Assembly (NCBI GenBank): GCA_900129675.1
Contig: FSRD01000001.1
Location: 4,019,501-4,083,500 of the forward strand
Origin: Bradyrhizobium erythrophlei
GTDB taxonomy: Bacteria > Pseudomonadota > Alphaproteobacteria > Rhizobiales > Xanthobacteraceae
Direction of reading: 5' to 3'
DNA: 64,000 bases
The notes beneath the pieces were generated by a model that was given only the letters and a program-made list of their open reading frames with translations, was not told the DNA's origin and did not search any database. Shown here one piece after another: positions 62,638-64,000 of this stretch (the first letter of the stretch is position 1; each line of letters starts with the position of its first letter). Both the position numbers and the translations under genes were made by a program.

Positions 62638-63627
62638 CTATTTCGGACGCGCCTCGGTGATGGACCGGCGGATTGCCGCGAGCGGCGCGGTGTCGTCGAA
62701 TTCGAGGCTTTCGCCTTGCGCCTTCAATCCGAGATCGCGCCACAGGCCTGCGAGATCGGGGGTGACGGGCTTTGGCCCCATCTCGTCGTGCAGTCGGGTC
62801 AGCACGTCGACGCCGACGGCCTTGTCGGCGGTGGAAAGAACCCGATCGATCGACCAGTCCTTTTCATGATTGCCGCCGGCCGCGAGCACGCCGCGCATCG
62901 CGTCCTGCAGGCCGAACTTGTTGCCGGTCCGCTTGCGGATTTCGATATCGGCGAGCAGGCAGAACATCGCGCCGCCCCAATATTTCCGGCCCCAGGTGTC
63001 GGTATTGTCGAGTCCCTGATCGCCGGCCTGCGGCAGGCCTTTCGGCATATCGCGCATCATCGCCTGCCAGATCTCCTGCGCGGTGAGGTCGCCGGCCTGC
63101 ACCCGCGCGATCGGCTCGACATAGACGGCGAGCCCTTCCGACAGCCAATTGTAGCGGTCGTCGAGGTCGGGCAGGGCGGTATGCACCATCTCATGGACGA
63201 TCACCCAGTCGCGCCTCAGATCCGCTTCGGTGGAATCGCGGCCGAGCGGCAGGCGGATGGCGGCGCCGCGATAACCCCATGTGGTGCCGCCGCGCACCCG
63301 CGCGCCATCGACCGGCACGATCAGCAGTCGCAGCGAGCTGACGGGAAACCGGCCGTAATAGGTCGAGACCGCCCTGGCAGACGCCCTGATCCAGTCGAAT
63401 ATTTTTTCCCGGGGCAGCGCGATATCGCCGGGCGCGAACGCGACGTGGATGGTGCCGCCCGATACGTCCAGATCGGTTTTCGGCAACCGGTCGAAGGCGT
63501 CATAAGGCATGCGACCGCCGCGCAAATATTCCGATTGCGCGTCGGCGCGGAATGAGGCCAGGCCGGCCAATGCCGCCGATGTCACGGCAGCCACGACGAT
63601 CCAGCGGAATCGCGGGGCGTTTTTCAT
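62638..63627 (-). CDS. exported HExxH zinc peptidase
   Basis: A 329-residue protein. The N-terminal signal-type segment (FRWIVVAAVTSAALAGLASF) ends ADAQ. The zinc motif is HEMVH (about 145-149) with a likely third ligand Glu in NWLSEGLAVYVEPI (about 164), as in gluzincin peptidases of the M1 type. No larger peptidase-M1 domains are present, so the substrate is unknown. The start overlaps the preceding creatininase-family stop in ATGA, implying cotranscription. Confidence 0.85.
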   Translation of the reverse strand: MKNAPRFRWIVVAAVTSAALAGLASFRADAQSEYLRGGRMPYDAFDRLPKTDLDVSGGTIHVAFAPGDIALPREKIFDWIRASARAVSTYYGRFPVSSLRLLIVPVDGARVRGGTTWGYRGAAIRLPLGRDSTEADLRRDWVIVHEMVHTALPDLDDRYNWLSEGLAVYVEPIARVQAGDLTAQEIWQAMMRDMPKGLPQAGDQGLDNTDTWGRKYWGGAMFCLLADIEIRKRTGNKFGLQDAMRGVLAAGGNHEKDWSIDRVLSTADKAVGVDVLTRLHDEMGPKPVTPDLAGLWRDLGLKAQGESLEFDDTAPLAAIRRSITEARPK

Positions 63628-64000
63628 CGCGACAGGCTTCGGATCGGGTTCGATCGCGGCTTTGCGGTTGATGGCTCCGCCATCAACGCGGCGGCCTGCT
63701 CGCTGAGATCGTCGAGAATCGCGGCGAGCAGGATTTCGCCCTTGGCCGATGTCGCCAGCGTCGGATCGCCATAGCTGCCGGAGCGGCTGTAATTCGGTGA
63801 GTTCTTGTCCGATGGCGTCAGGCGGCCGGGCGTGTCATGTGTCAGGGCGTGGCTGGCCTCGGCGCGCGCCATGTCGACGAGCTGTGGCGCCAGCGCCAGC
63901 ATCAGCGATGTCTCGAGTTCATCGGCATGGCTGCCGTGGCTTTGCACGACAAGCGCTTCGGCGGCACGGCGATAGCGCGGGCCTTCGTAGATCCGCAAAT
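63624..64000 (-). CDS. creatininase-family amidohydrolase, C-terminal part (5' end outside window)
   Basis: The last 125 codons or so of a creatininase-family enzyme. The frame is open to the window edge at 64000. HGSHADELETSLMLALAPQL is the signature (His and Glu metal-site region), followed by GDPTLATSAKGEILL, the family C-terminal motif. The substrate may be creatinine or a cyclic amide; the N-terminal half is needed. It overlaps the peptidase gene by four bases. Confidence 0.85.
   Translation of the reverse strand, partial: LRIYEGPRYRRAAEALVVQSHGSHADELETSLMLALAPQLVDMARAEASHALTHDTPGRLTPSDKNSPNYSRSGSYGDPTLATSAKGEILLAAILDDLSEQAAALMAEPSTAKPRSNPIRSLSR

Overview
The window looks like chromosome from an alphaproteobacterium of the Bradyrhizobium / Rhodopseudomonas group (Nitrobacteraceae). 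The grounds are high G+C, the gene order of the division and cell-wall (dcw) cluster, a very long FtsZ linker, a meso-DAP-type MurE motif, and many palindromic interspersed repeats of the kind I associate from memory with that group. No database search was possible.

Positions 1-22386 hold the distal dcw cluster on the + strand: murE (3' part), murF, mraY, murD, ftsW, murG, murC, murB, ddl, ftsQ, ftsA and ftsZ, then lpxC, bamD, recN and ligA. Together these make the peptidoglycan precursor lipid II, assemble the division ring, start lipid A synthesis, insert outer-membrane proteins, and repair and ligate DNA. Several genes overlap by 3-4 bases (murE/murF, murB/ddl, ftsQ/ftsA). The cluster is broken up by palindromic repeats between murD and ftsW, ftsW and murG, and murG and murC. 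Between murC and murB lies a small antisense GIY-YIG nuclease gene bracketed by perfect 15-bp inverted repeats.

Positions 22387-31808 are mixed. A 950-bp gene-free stretch holds a direct duplication of about 175 bp that includes the end of the neighbouring MFS gene. Then come a Bcr/CflA-type efflux pump, an aminopeptidase P, a 61-residue protein, prmA, an isolated Flp pilin gene, a 78-residue protein, an array of DnaA-box-like words at helical spacing, a frameshifted ABC substrate-binding gene and a CrtI-type oxidoreductase.

Positions 32082-42218 carry a membrane-bound spermidine-synthase-like protein and an apparent catabolic operon (GntR regulator, MFS transporter, Tat-exported amidohydrolase) with a perfect palindrome at the regulator's start. 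They also carry small secreted proteins, an L,D-transpeptidase, an ABC-2 exporter and a Cys-rich OmpA-domain protein. An intact IS1182-type element (42308-43912, CTAG target duplication) follows.

Positions 44270-58906 include a PanE-like reductase, a NYN-LOTUS protein, an orphan HicB-like antitoxin and a UvrD/PcrA helicase. The helicase reading frame contains an entire 105-bp palindromic repeat. Further on are a DUF1328 membrane protein, a thioesterase, an FAD-linked oxidase, a Gly/His-rich LTXXQ-type protein, an MHS-family transporter with an enolase-superfamily enzyme, and a SulP transporter.

Positions 59351-62500 are a three-gene phosphorelay set: a DUF4118 histidine kinase, a single-domain response regulator and a REC-PAS-kinase. 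The window ends in a secreted HExxH peptidase and a truncated creatininase-family gene. The observations most worth following are the repeat-bracketed GIY-YIG unit in the dcw cluster and the repeat turned into coding sequence inside the helicase.
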